Below the pieces are notes generated by a model. The model saw only the letters and a list, made by a program, of their open reading frames with translations, had not been told where the DNA came from and ran no database searches. Position numbers and translations under genes: made by a program. Shown here piece after piece: positions 1 to 4,763 of a stretch of DNA of 6,702 bases. The stretch is from positions 1-6,702 of the forward strand of contig PNNU01000194.1 in assembly GCA_013824385.1 (NCBI GenBank). Reading direction: 5' to 3'. Position 1 is the stretch's first letter. Each line of letters begins with the position of its first letter. The DNA is from Anaerolinea sp. Lineage in GTDB: Bacteria > Chloroflexota > Anaerolineae > Anaerolineales > Anaerolineaceae.

Positions 1-378
1 GTACGCATGCCTAGACGTCCCGTTTTTGCCCGCAAAGACGTGACCTGGAAAGAAAAACTGAAAGCGATCTTTGGTTCCAAGGTTACCTGGTTCTCAACCC
101 TGTTCCTCATCGTTCAGTTCCCACTTGGCATTATCTACTTCGTCCTCTTCATAACACTTTTTGCCATAGGGTTAGCACTCATCGTTGCCCCAGGTCTTCA
201 GTACTATTATCACCTGCCCATGTTCTATTGGAATGGAATGACTCACATCATTAGCCCTTCAACGATGCCCCTCCTCATACTTGCAGGAGTGATCATCCTC
301 ACGACTAACATGCATCTGGCAAAGGGGCTGGGCAGCCTGCACGCCAAACTGGCCCGCACCTTGCTGGTGACAGAATAA
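1..378 (+). CDS. Putative sensor-domain membrane protein, 3' part
   Basis: The reading frame is open through the left edge (codons GTA CGC precede the ATG at position 7), so this is probably the C-terminal part of a longer protein; no ribosome site can be judged. After a basic stretch (RKDVTWKEKLKAIFG) come two closely spaced hydrophobic segments at about residues 27-70 counted from the ATG, with a short turn (APGLQYYYHLP), then a third at about 88-103, and a basic tail ending in ARTLL. This order, including an LPLG-like QFPLGIIYF motif and the LHAKLARTLL tail, recalls the membrane 'putative sensor' domain found alone or at the N-terminus of histidine kinases in Chloroflexota and Actinomycetota. 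A role in membrane signalling is inferred only. The TAA stop lies three bases before a conserved palindrome and 35 bases before a strong terminator, so this ends its transcript. It could instead be a complete 123-residue protein. Confidence 0.6.
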   Translation, partial: VRMPRRPVFARKDVTWKEKLKAIFGSKVTWFSTLFLIVQFPLGIIYFVLFITLFAIGLALIVAPGLQYYYHLPMFYWNGMTHIISPSTMPLLILAGVIILTTNMHLAKGLGSLHAKLARTLLVTE

Positions 379-381
379 AGC

Positions 382-395
382 GTAACCAGGGTTAC
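382..395. repeat. GTAACC-NN-GGTTAC palindrome, copy 1
   Basis: GTAACCAGGGTTAC is a perfect 6+2+6 palindrome with AAAGC on the left and ACTTT on the right, so the symmetry extends almost to 11 bp per arm. It begins three bases after the stop codon of the membrane-protein gene. The same 12 palindromic bases recur at 3092, 3919 and 4641. Its size fits a dimeric DNA-binding protein; parS for the ParB encoded at 4764-5912 is the favoured reading. Confidence 0.7.
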
Positions 396-413
396 ACTTT
401 TACAACTTTTTTC

Positions 414-447
414 AAGAGGAGTCTGGCAACCAGATTCCTCTTTTTTT
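414..447 (+). terminator. Rho-independent terminator after membrane-protein gene
   Basis: The arms AAGAGGA (414-420) and TCCTCTT (436-442), extended by TCTGG (422-426) and CCAGA (430-434) around a CAA loop, form a stem of about 13 pairs with one G-T pair. A run of T follows to position 447. It lies 35 bases past the stop codon of the left-edge gene and isolates it from the methyltransferase gene. Confidence 0.85.
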
Positions 448-480
448 GGGTTTTGCAATCCCATAAAATCATTTAACAAG

Positions 481-508
481 AAAAAACCCTTCCAGAGAAG
501 GTGTTTTT
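481..508. terminator. Possible second, bidirectional terminator hairpin
   Basis: A run of A is followed by CCTTC (488-492), loop CAGA, GAAGG (497-501) and then TG plus a run of T. With one bulged base the A and T runs also pair. T runs follow the stem on both strands, so it could stop transcription either way. It lies just upstream of the methyltransferase promoter and may protect it from read-through. The stem is short. Confidence 0.4.
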
Positions 509-523
509 GAATTCTCAACGGCC

Positions 524-566
524 TATAATCTTTTTGAAGATATTATTCAAAGTAGATTAATAGGAG
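524..566 (+). promoter_or_regulatory. Promoter -10, inverted repeat and ribosome site for methyltransferase
   Basis: A consensus TATAAT lies at 524-529; no good -35 box sits 16-18 bases upstream. Directly after it, over the expected transcription start, is a perfect inverted repeat TTTGAA (533-538), 7-base spacer, TTCAAA (546-551), placed where a repressor would act. AGGAG at 562-566 is six bases before the ATG at 573 and fixes the start. The repressor is not identifiable here. Confidence 0.55.
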
Positions 567-572
567 ACAACA

Positions 573-1343
573 ATGACTTTTAAATCCCCGGCCTATCTCG
601 ATATTCAAGCTGAAGTGGGCATTACCAAACACCTTGGCGGCTTTAAAGCCACTGATGAACTTCTGATGCTTTGTCATTTGAAAGAAGCAAAAAATGTATT
701 GTATGTGGGCAGCGGCATAGGTGTGGGACCAGCTTATATTGCACGGAAATTTGGCTGCAAGATCGTGGCCGTGGATATTTCTGAAAAGATGCTCACGTGG
801 ACGACCCAACGTGCCCTGGAGGAAGGTGTTTCAGCGAAAATTGAAACCAGACTGGCGAACATCCTCAACCTGCCCTTTGAAGATAACCGTTTCGACGCAG
901 TCCTTGTAGAGTCTGTTTTGGCGTTTGTGGGACCCAAAGAAAAAGCAATTTTGGAATGCTTGAGGGTGATCCGCCCGGGAGGGTATATTGGCCTTAATGA
1001 GGTTTTTTGGACCGAACAGCCCACACCCGAAATGATAGAAGTCAATCGACACATCCAGATGAATATGAGTCTATTGCTGCTTGAAGAGTGGCAAAAATTG
1101 TGGGATTCAATTCCCCTTTCAGAAAAGACAACAAGAACTTATGCTGTGGAAATGAAGAGAGAGACCAAAGACAGAGTTCAATGGGTCGGATGGCGTTGGT
1201 CGATGCGTGCTGTTGGCAGATTAATCAGGCTTTACTTTTCCAATCCCCTCGCCCGACAGGCGATTAAATCTCAAACAAAAGAGACATCCATTTCATACAA
1301 ATCAATGGGATTTGGTTTGTTCACCGGACAAAAATCAAAATGA
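573..1343 (+). CDS. Class I SAM-dependent methyltransferase
   Basis: This 256-residue protein has the Rossmann-type methyltransferase order. Motif I is LYVGSGIGVG at about 43-52, the acidic ribose-binding end of strand 2 is VAVDIS at 65-70, motif II is the ANILNLPFEDNRFD stretch at 95-108, and LRVIRPGGYIGLNE at 130-143 is the late motif. Such enzymes move a methyl group from S-adenosylmethionine to a small molecule, lipid or protein. The C-terminal third (about 150-256), which would set the substrate, matches nothing I recognise, so the substrate is unknown. It resembles the UbiE/ArsM-like Methyltransf_11 group, without the cysteine pattern expected of an arsenite methyltransferase. The start is supported by AGGAG six bases upstream. 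The gene is alone on the plus strand, with its own promoter before it and a repeat-filled region after it. It is probably cargo rather than part of the partition machinery. Confidence 0.9.
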   Translation: MTFKSPAYLDIQAEVGITKHLGGFKATDELLMLCHLKEAKNVLYVGSGIGVGPAYIARKFGCKIVAVDISEKMLTWTTQRALEEGVSAKIETRLANILNLPFEDNRFDAVLVESVLAFVGPKEKAILECLRVIRPGGYIGLNEVFWTEQPTPEMIEVNRHIQMNMSLLLLEEWQKLWDSIPLSEKTTRTYAVEMKRETKDRVQWVGWRWSMRAVGRLIRLYFSNPLARQAIKSQTKETSISYKSMGFGLFTGQKSK

Positions 1344-1362
1344 ATAGACAAATGAACGTAGA

Positions 1363-1487
1363 TTACCTGCCTGCAATATTTACACCCTGGCCAACAGGCA
1401 ATTATTGCATTCTGGCCTGCGGGCAATTTATTCCTTTTGGCCTGGAGGCAAAAACCTCATTCACGCCAGAGTAAAAATAATGCACCC
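1363..1487. repeat. Degenerate 25-bp tandem repeats (about five units)
   Basis: TGGCC recurs at 1388, 1413 and 1438, exactly 25 bp apart. Those three units share TGGCC, then GGCAA about nine bases in, then an AT-rich tail. Each contains GCC-N4-GGC, a small inverted repeat. More diverged units fit the same register at 1363 (CCTGC then GCAAT) and 1463 (GCC then an A-rich tail). The spacing of about 2.4 helical turns does not keep a constant helix face. Iteron-like replication repeats, a partition site or remnants of an older array are possible. Nothing here is coding. Confidence 0.7.
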
Positions 1488-1518
1488 CGGCGAGAGTGAA
1501 AGATTTGCCTTAAGGCAG

Positions 1519-1590
1519 CCGGAGTGCAGAAATGAGCTTTCTCTGGAGTGCAAAAGATGCACTTCTTAATCGTGCAGAATTTGCACCTGT
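1519..1590. repeat. 24-bp tandem repeats carrying GTGCA inverted repeats
   Basis: GTGCA recurs at 1524, 1548 and 1572, exactly 24 bp apart. The second unit holds a perfect inverted repeat AGTGCA-N5-TGCACT (1547-1563) and the third GTGCA-N5-TGCAC (1572-1586); the first is a decayed version. An earlier GAGTG at 1494 and the palindrome GCCTTAAGGC between the two arrays suggest continuity with the 25-bp array to the left. The units look like binding sites or hairpins spaced by about 2.3 helical turns. Together with 1363-1487 they fill the gene-free stretch 1344-1634. Confidence 0.65.
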
Positions 1591-1597
1591 TTCTATG

Positions 1598-1630
1598 ACT
1601 ACTTAATAACTACTTAACTACGACTTGATA
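1598..1630. repeat. Three 11-bp direct repeats
   Basis: ACTACTTAATA (1598-1608), ACTACTTAACT (1609-1619) and ACGACTTGATA (1620-1630) follow in exact 11-bp register, about one helical turn each, just past the stop codon of the RHH gene. The third copy is diverged. The phasing would put each copy on the same face of the helix. Confidence 0.5.
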
Positions 1631-1634
1631 GTTC

Positions 1635-2027
1635 TCAACCCTTTTTCTTTTTAATGCGAATTATCTCATCTGGGAAAACCAGGTTCCAATCATAACGCGG
1701 ACTGCGTGACGGCTGCTTGTATTTTCCCAGGTCAATCGTTCCGGAATTATATTCATTCAAAAAGCGAGCCAAAGCCAGTGTAACCAATTGGCTGGCTGGA
1801 ATGCGCAGATCTTCGGACATAACCCGGATATCTTCGCGCAATGTCGGCGGTAAATCATAAGTAGCACGCTGCTCGCGGCGTGACTGAATCTTGGCGCGTT
1901 CACGTCCCAGGCGTTCGCGTTCTTTACGCGGAAGCTGACTCTCTGCCTGACGCTGTTCCATACCACTCAGGAGGTCCGCCACGGCGGGGTCAAGTGAGGT
2001 ACGCCTTTCTAACTTTTTCTCAGCCAT
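1635..2027 (-). CDS. Small ribbon-helix-helix partition protein (ParG/ParB type)
   Basis: This 130-residue protein is encoded directly after the short ParA, overlapping its stop by eight bases. The start at 2027 is chosen because GGAGG (minus strand, 2038-2034) lies six bases upstream; the in-frame ATG at 2087 lies well inside parA and lacks such a site. Residues 1-53 are highly charged and probably flexible. Residues 54-93 fit a ribbon-helix-helix fold: strand ATYDLP, helix TLREDIRVMSEDL, then IPASQLVTLALARFLNEY. The tail is basic (IKKKKG). In type Ib partition such proteins bind the centromere as dimers, repress the operon and stimulate ParA ATPase through the N-terminal arm. The likely target is the AGGGTCGCCCCT array upstream of parA. 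Function is inferred from fold and context. An antitoxin-like or purely regulatory RHH protein is the alternative. Confidence 0.8.
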   Translation of the reverse strand: MAEKKLERRTSLDPAVADLLSGMEQRQAESQLPRKERERLGRERAKIQSRREQRATYDLPPTLREDIRVMSEDLRIPASQLVTLALARFLNEYNSGTIDLGKYKQPSRSPRYDWNLVFPDEIIRIKKKKG

Positions 2028-2790
2028 TGATCGCCTCCAGCATGCGTGCGAGTACCTGTTTGTAACCGCCCAATCTTTGCTTACCATCTTTATACCCGTT
2101 CATTGAAACCGAATTGGGGGAGTAATCCCAAAGTGTTTTTCCATACGCCACTGTCTCTCGCACGCGCGTATCTTGCGGGATGGGAGGCCAGAGATGCTCG
2201 CCAAAAGTTTTGGCCAACTCTTGAAACTGCAGAAAGGTCTCACGGGTAGTGCGGTCAAAGAAGGTCGGCAGAATACTGTAACCACGGTAACGATGTCCGT
2301 TCTGATTGATCTCGGCCATGGTGGTGAGAATTTCCTTGACTCCGTCCAATGCCAGCGCGTCTGGCCGGGTAGGGATGACCACCCAATCCGCGGCGATCAG
2401 GCCGTTGATGTGCAGTACATCCAGCGAGGGAGCCATATCCAGCAGCACCGCATCATAATCTGCGTCGTGCAAAATATCCGCCAGGATGGTCTCACGAAAA
2501 TCCGAAAGGGTGATCTGGCGTTTAACTTTTTCGGTCTGCTTGTCACCGGGCACCAGGTCCAGGTTAGGACTGATATTTATAACAACCTTTTCAAGAGGTT
2601 CATCAAGGTAGATTAAGCGGTACAAACCGGGGGATTTTTCGAGTCCGAAAGAGAGCGCCAGGTGCCCCTGTGGATCGAGATCCACCAATAAAGTTTTTAC
2701 CTTCATGCGTGCCAGTCCGTCAGCCAGGGTGACAGCAGTGGTGGTTTTTCCGACCCCGCCTTTTTGGTTGGCGAATGCAAAAATTTTCAT
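2020..2790 (-). CDS. parA: ParA-family partition ATPase (short, type Ib-like)
   Basis: This 256-residue protein begins directly with the nucleotide-binding core and has no N-terminal DNA-binding domain, as in type Ib ParA and Soj-like proteins. Visible motifs are the deviant Walker A KGGVGKTT at 10-17, with the signature lysine at 10, switch I LLVDLDPQG at 34-42, and Walker B AVLLDMAPS at 114-122. ParA dimerises on ATP, coats DNA non-specifically and moves plasmid copies when its partner at the centromere triggers hydrolysis. The partner is almost certainly the RHH protein translated from the overlapping downstream frame. A weak AAGGA lies about a dozen bases before the ATG. The promoter at 2871-2899 and four operator-like repeats lie upstream, implying autoregulation. 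The family call is firm; plasmid rather than chromosome segregation is inferred from the small partner and repeats. Confidence 0.93.
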   Translation of the reverse strand: MKIFAFANQKGGVGKTTTAVTLADGLARMKVKTLLVDLDPQGHLALSFGLEKSPGLYRLIYLDEPLEKVVINISPNLDLVPGDKQTEKVKRQITLSDFRETILADILHDADYDAVLLDMAPSLDVLHINGLIAADWVVIPTRPDALALDGVKEILTTMAEINQNGHRYRGYSILPTFFDRTTRETFLQFQELAKTFGEHLWPPIPQDTRVRETVAYGKTLWDYSPNSVSMNGYKDGKQRLGGYKQVLARMLEAING

Positions 2791-2854
2791 TTAATCGAGT
2801 TTCCTTGTCGCAGGCGGAGAGTGGCGTTGCGGACTTTAACGATTTCCGCGCTTA

Positions 2855-2945
2855 AGGGTCGCCCCTGGATATTATACAGGGTCACCCCTTGAAAATCAAG
2901 GGTCGCCCCTGTATAATTAGCATCTGATTTCACAGGGTCGCCCCT
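2855..2945. promoter_or_regulatory. Four AGGGTCGCCCCT repeats: putative operator/centromere of parA-RHH operon
   Basis: AGGGTCGCCCCT occurs at 2855-2866, 2899-2910 and 2934-2945, with a one-base variant (A for G) at 2878-2889. Each copy is an imperfect palindrome (AGGG/CCCT arms), all in the same orientation, with starts 23, 21 and 35 bp apart. One copy fills the promoter spacer, one overlaps the upstream edge of the -35 and one covers the transcription start. Binding would therefore block transcription. By analogy with type Ib systems (TP228 parFGH, pB171, pSM19035), where the site lies upstream of parA, it may also be the centromere. Confidence 0.8.
2871..2899 (-). promoter_or_regulatory. 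Sigma70-type promoter of parA-RHH operon
   Basis: On the minus strand TTGATT (2899-2894) and TATAAT (2876-2871) are 17 bases apart, close to ideal. The expected start near 2864 gives a leader of about 75 bases before the ATG at 2790. The variant repeat at 2878-2889 lies entirely between the two boxes. Confidence 0.8.
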
Positions 2946-2951
2946 AGACGT

Positions 2952-2974
2952 AAAAAACAGGCTAAAAGCGCCTG
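2952..2974 (-). terminator. Probable terminator upstream of parA promoter
   Basis: On the minus strand CAGGC, a seven-base loop and GCCTG are followed by six T (the A run 2952-2957 on the plus strand). It would end minus-strand transcripts coming from the membrane methyltransferase gene before they reach the parA promoter. The five-pair stem is short. Confidence 0.5.
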
Positions 2975-3091
2975 AAATTCCTCAAAAAGCTGTATTTAGA
3001 CGTGGGTATTTTTTGACCGCGCAAAAAAGCAAAAACCGGACGTAAAATATTATTTTTCAAGAAGCCGGGTATCTGAGATTACAACCAAAGT

Positions 3092-3105
3092 GTAACCACG
3101 GTTAC
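3092..3105. repeat. GTAACC-NN-GGTTAC palindrome, copy 2
   Basis: GTAACCACGGTTAC has AAAGT on its left and GC on its right. Read on the minus strand it starts three bases after the TAA stop of the membrane methyltransferase gene, the same offset that copy 1 has from its gene. It is a perfect match to the shared 12 palindromic bases. Confidence 0.7.
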
Positions 3106-3108
3106 GCA

Positions 3109-3810
3109 TTACCACACGCCAGGGAATAATCTGTATTTTACTTTCGCAGCATATTCTGAGTATCCGGGTAATTCCGTTCGCAGTGTTTGATCTTCGAGTT
3201 TGGTCCGGATTAAAGTAATGACAAACAACGCAGCTACAGCAATTAATGCCCACTTGGAATCGAGAAGAAAAGGCATCGCCAAATAGGACCAAATTGCTCC
3301 AACATATCCAGGGTGTCTGACCCAGTGATAGGGTCCGCTGCTGCAAACAGTCTGCCCTCTGTCGGTTTGGATGCGCACAATGCCAGAGAAATAAGCATTT
3401 TCAATCATCGCGCAGGATGAAAAAATATAAGCCAGAAGCATCACTACAATTGCAGCAATTTTAATAGGCAGAGTGTAAGGTTCCGCGCTCCAATCGAAGC
3501 GTTTATCCAGCCCGGCGATGAGCGGAACAATAACGCCTCCCAAAGCCATCATCGGCGCCAGGAGTTTGTCCCAGGATTTGGCGCCTTCATTCTGAAGCGA
3601 GTTGGCGCGTTCAGCGATAATGCCGGGGTTTTTTCTCGCGGCCAAAATCCGGCTGAAAATGAACCCAAGAAAAAGAATAATAGCAAAGACCCAGGCTTCC
3701 CACCAATTCCACTGCCATGTGATCAGGATGGGCAATAGTGGAAAAATGATGACCACCAGGATAAGTTGAAAAATGGTTTTTCCGTTCAATAGAGTCGTTT
3801 TCTTTTCCAT
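3109..3810 (-). CDS. Isoprenylcysteine carboxyl methyltransferase-family membrane protein
   Basis: This 233-residue integral membrane protein has hydrophobic segments at about 12-31, 36-55, 83-100, 112-133 and a tight pair at 168-202. The family signature is C-terminal: GPYHWVRHPGYVG at 159-171, then KLEDQTLRTELPGYSEY at 204-220 and YRLFPGVW at 226-233, which bind S-adenosylmethionine at the cytoplasmic face in ICMT/PEMT-like enzymes. Bacterial members rarely have a known substrate; methylation of a lipid or small lipophilic acceptor is plausible. The start is set at 3810: GAGGTG lies four bases upstream, and the longer frame from 3858 would begin inside the promoter. It is a single-gene unit between two GTAACCNNGGTTAC palindromes (3092 and 3919). 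Length and motifs look complete, so it is probably functional cargo. Confidence 0.88.
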   Translation of the reverse strand: MEKKTTLLNGKTIFQLILVVIIFPLLPILITWQWNWWEAWVFAIILFLGFIFSRILAARKNPGIIAERANSLQNEGAKSWDKLLAPMMALGGVIVPLIAGLDKRFDWSAEPYTLPIKIAAIVVMLLAYIFSSCAMIENAYFSGIVRIQTDRGQTVCSSGPYHWVRHPGYVGAIWSYLAMPFLLDSKWALIAVAALFVITLIRTKLEDQTLRTELPGYSEYAAKVKYRLFPGVW

Positions 3811-3828
3811 TCGACACCTCGCAAAAAC

Positions 3829-3858
3829 AGTATAGGGTTCAACACGGGTAATTGTCAA
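3829..3858 (-). promoter_or_regulatory. Sigma70-type promoter of membrane methyltransferase gene
   Basis: On the minus strand TTGACA (3858-3853, perfect -35) and TATACT (3834-3829) are 18 bases apart. The expected start near 3822 leaves a very short leader before the ATG at 3810, with GAGGTG as ribosome site. An inverted repeat at 3868-3906 lies just upstream. Confidence 0.8.
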
Positions 3859-3867
3859 ATGAGATTA

Positions 3868-3906
3868 TTTAGTCCCCTGCGGATTTAAAACCTGCGGGAA
3901 ACTAAA
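3868..3906. repeat. Inverted repeat upstream of membrane methyltransferase promoter
   Basis: TTTAGTCCC (3868-3876) is mirrored by GGG-AA-ACTAAA (3896-3906), with two extra bases in the right arm. Inside, CCTGCGG is repeated directly at 3876-3882 and 3891-3897. It starts about ten bases upstream of the -35 box. It may be a regulator site or a hairpin; no T run makes it a clear terminator. Confidence 0.45.
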
Positions 3907-3918
3907 CAATCTTAAAAT

Positions 3919-3932
3919 GTAACCACGGTTAC
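3919..3932. repeat. GTAACC-NN-GGTTAC palindrome, copy 3
   Basis: GTAACCACGGTTAC is identical to copy 2, with AAAAT on the left and TAATC on the right. It lies between the divergent membrane methyltransferase and immunity-like genes. About 16 bases to its right is a TATAAT, so the site covers the place where a -35 box would be. On its right it shares an AAAAACC(C/T)GGCTAT stretch with copy 4. Confidence 0.7.
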
Positions 3933-3948
3933 TAATCAAAAACCCGGC

Positions 3949-3954
3949 TATAAT
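3949..3954 (+). promoter_or_regulatory. Possible -10 box for immunity-like gene
   Basis: TATAAT at 3949-3954 matches consensus, but the bases 16-18 upstream belong to the palindrome at 3919-3932 and are not a good -35 (GGTTAC at best). It lies about 100 bases before the ATG at 4051. If real, a protein on the palindrome would affect it. Confidence 0.35.
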
Positions 3955-4050
3955 CGGCTGGTATAGCATCCAGTTACCAGGCATTAATTTTCAAAGAGGT
4001 GTTGTGCGTAAATATTTTTGAGAAAGGATCAACATTTAAAGGGGTGATAT

Positions 4051-4566
4051 ATGATTCTACCAAAACAGAGAGATCCCAGGTTTATAGCCATTCGACGAGG
4101 TGGCCGCTTGACAGATGATGACCACCATCGCCTCGCACTTTGGGCGGCTGTATGCGCTGAACATGTATTGCATTTCTTTGAAGAAGTGCGGCCTGATGAC
4201 GACCGTCCTCGTCAGTTAATCGCGATGGCTCGCGCCTGGACTCGTGGCGAAGTTACCATGGCAATCGCTCATCAGTCCGCTTTTATCGCCAATACAGCAG
4301 CGCGAGAGGTTTCTGGTGCGGCAAAATTTGCGGCACTTGCTGCTGGTCAGGCTGTTGCAGTGGCGCATGTTGCAGCTCATGAATTGGGCGCAGCCGCCTA
4401 TGCGATCAAAGCTGCACAAGCTGCAGCTCCTGAAAGCGAGTGCAAACAAGCCGGCTTACGAGAATGCCATTGGCAGCGTGAACAACTTCCTGTAGAAATC
4501 CGGGAGTTAATGCTTGACGACCAGCGACTGCGCAATGAAATTTGTTGGTCTGTATTTGATTGTTAA
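4051..4566 (+). CDS. Imm5-like putative immunity protein
   Basis: This 171-residue soluble protein is mostly helical and alanine-rich. Recognisable blocks are DPRFIAIRRGGRLTDDDH at 8-25, leading to LALWAAVCAEHVLHFFEE, then VAHVAAHELGAAAYAIKAA at 104-122, HWQREQLP at 140-147 and LMLDDQRLRNEICW at 153-166. These match my memory of the family annotated as 'putative immunity protein' (Imm5-like), predicted to neutralise a polymorphic toxin. The role rests on the family prediction; no biochemical function is known to me. GGGGTG four bases before the ATG supports the start. No toxin gene is adjacent. The gene stands alone between palindrome copies 3 and 4, converging on the parA/parB operon from the right, so it may be an orphan immunity gene or have another function. 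Confidence 0.8.
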   Translation: MILPKQRDPRFIAIRRGGRLTDDDHHRLALWAAVCAEHVLHFFEEVRPDDDRPRQLIAMARAWTRGEVTMAIAHQSAFIANTAAREVSGAAKFAALAAGQAVAVAHVAAHELGAAAYAIKAAQAAAPESECKQAGLRECHWQREQLPVEIRELMLDDQRLRNEICWSVFDC

Positions 4567-4640
4567 TCCATAGCAAGCAACTTCCATTTGTATGCCCTCT
4601 CGCATATTTTGTTAAACCTCCCTAATGAGTAGAACAAAGT

Positions 4641-4654
4641 GTAACCATGGTTAC
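4641..4654. repeat. GTAACC-NN-GGTTAC palindrome, copy 4
   Basis: GTAACCATGGTTAC is perfectly symmetric even at its centre, with CAAAGT on the left and TACTTT on the right, so the wider symmetry is offset by one base. It lies between the immunity-like gene and parB, 74 bases past one stop and 109 bases past the other, next to a bidirectional terminator. This is the copy closest to parB. Confidence 0.7.
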
Positions 4655-4662
4655 TACTTTAC

Positions 4663-4693
4663 AAAAAACCTGGCTATCGTTCACCAGGTTTTT
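4663..4693. terminator. Bidirectional rho-independent terminator
   Basis: AAAAACCTGG (4664-4673) and CCAGGTTTTT (4684-4693) form a perfect ten-pair stem with a ten-base loop and give T runs on both strands. It lies between two converging genes and can end both the immunity-like transcript (plus) and the parA-parB transcript (minus). To its right, 4694-4763 has no feature I can assign beyond a GAGCGAAGCGAG stretch near 4726. Confidence 0.8.
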
Positions 4694-4763
4694 ACAATTC
4701 TCGGTTCCGCGGTTTTTTCATACCCGAGCGAAGCGAGCGGTGTCAGTTCTCAATTCTCTGAAC

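Noticed and set aside
734..1054. Minus-strand open frames across the methyltransferase gene
   Set aside because: They are shadows of the plus-strand gene, with no ribosome sites and no recognisable domains.
1363..1590. CRISPR array
   Set aside because: The repeats are contiguous, short and degenerate, with no unique spacers between them, and no cas genes are present.
2028..2087. Longer start for the RHH protein (20 extra residues)
   Set aside because: The extension lies wholly inside parA and lacks a ribosome site; GGAGG six bases before 2027 decides the shorter start.
3811..3858. Longer start for the membrane methyltransferase (16 extra residues)
   Set aside because: The upstream ATG lies inside the -35 box of a strong promoter and has no ribosome site, whereas the ATG at 3810 has GAGGTG four bases away.
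4001..4022. Five-codon leader frame (GTG start after AGAGGTG) before the immunity-like gene
   Set aside because: It is too short to tell from chance, and no attenuator hairpin follows it.
382..4654. Integron attC sites
   Set aside because: The palindromes are only 14 to about 26 bp, lack the R and L box pairs with an extrahelical base, the genes are in mixed orientation, and no integrase is visible.
4724..4740. GAGCGAAGCGAG stretch as a REP element or terminator
   Set aside because: Only one copy is present and the possible hairpin needs two adjacent G-A mismatches; it has no T run.
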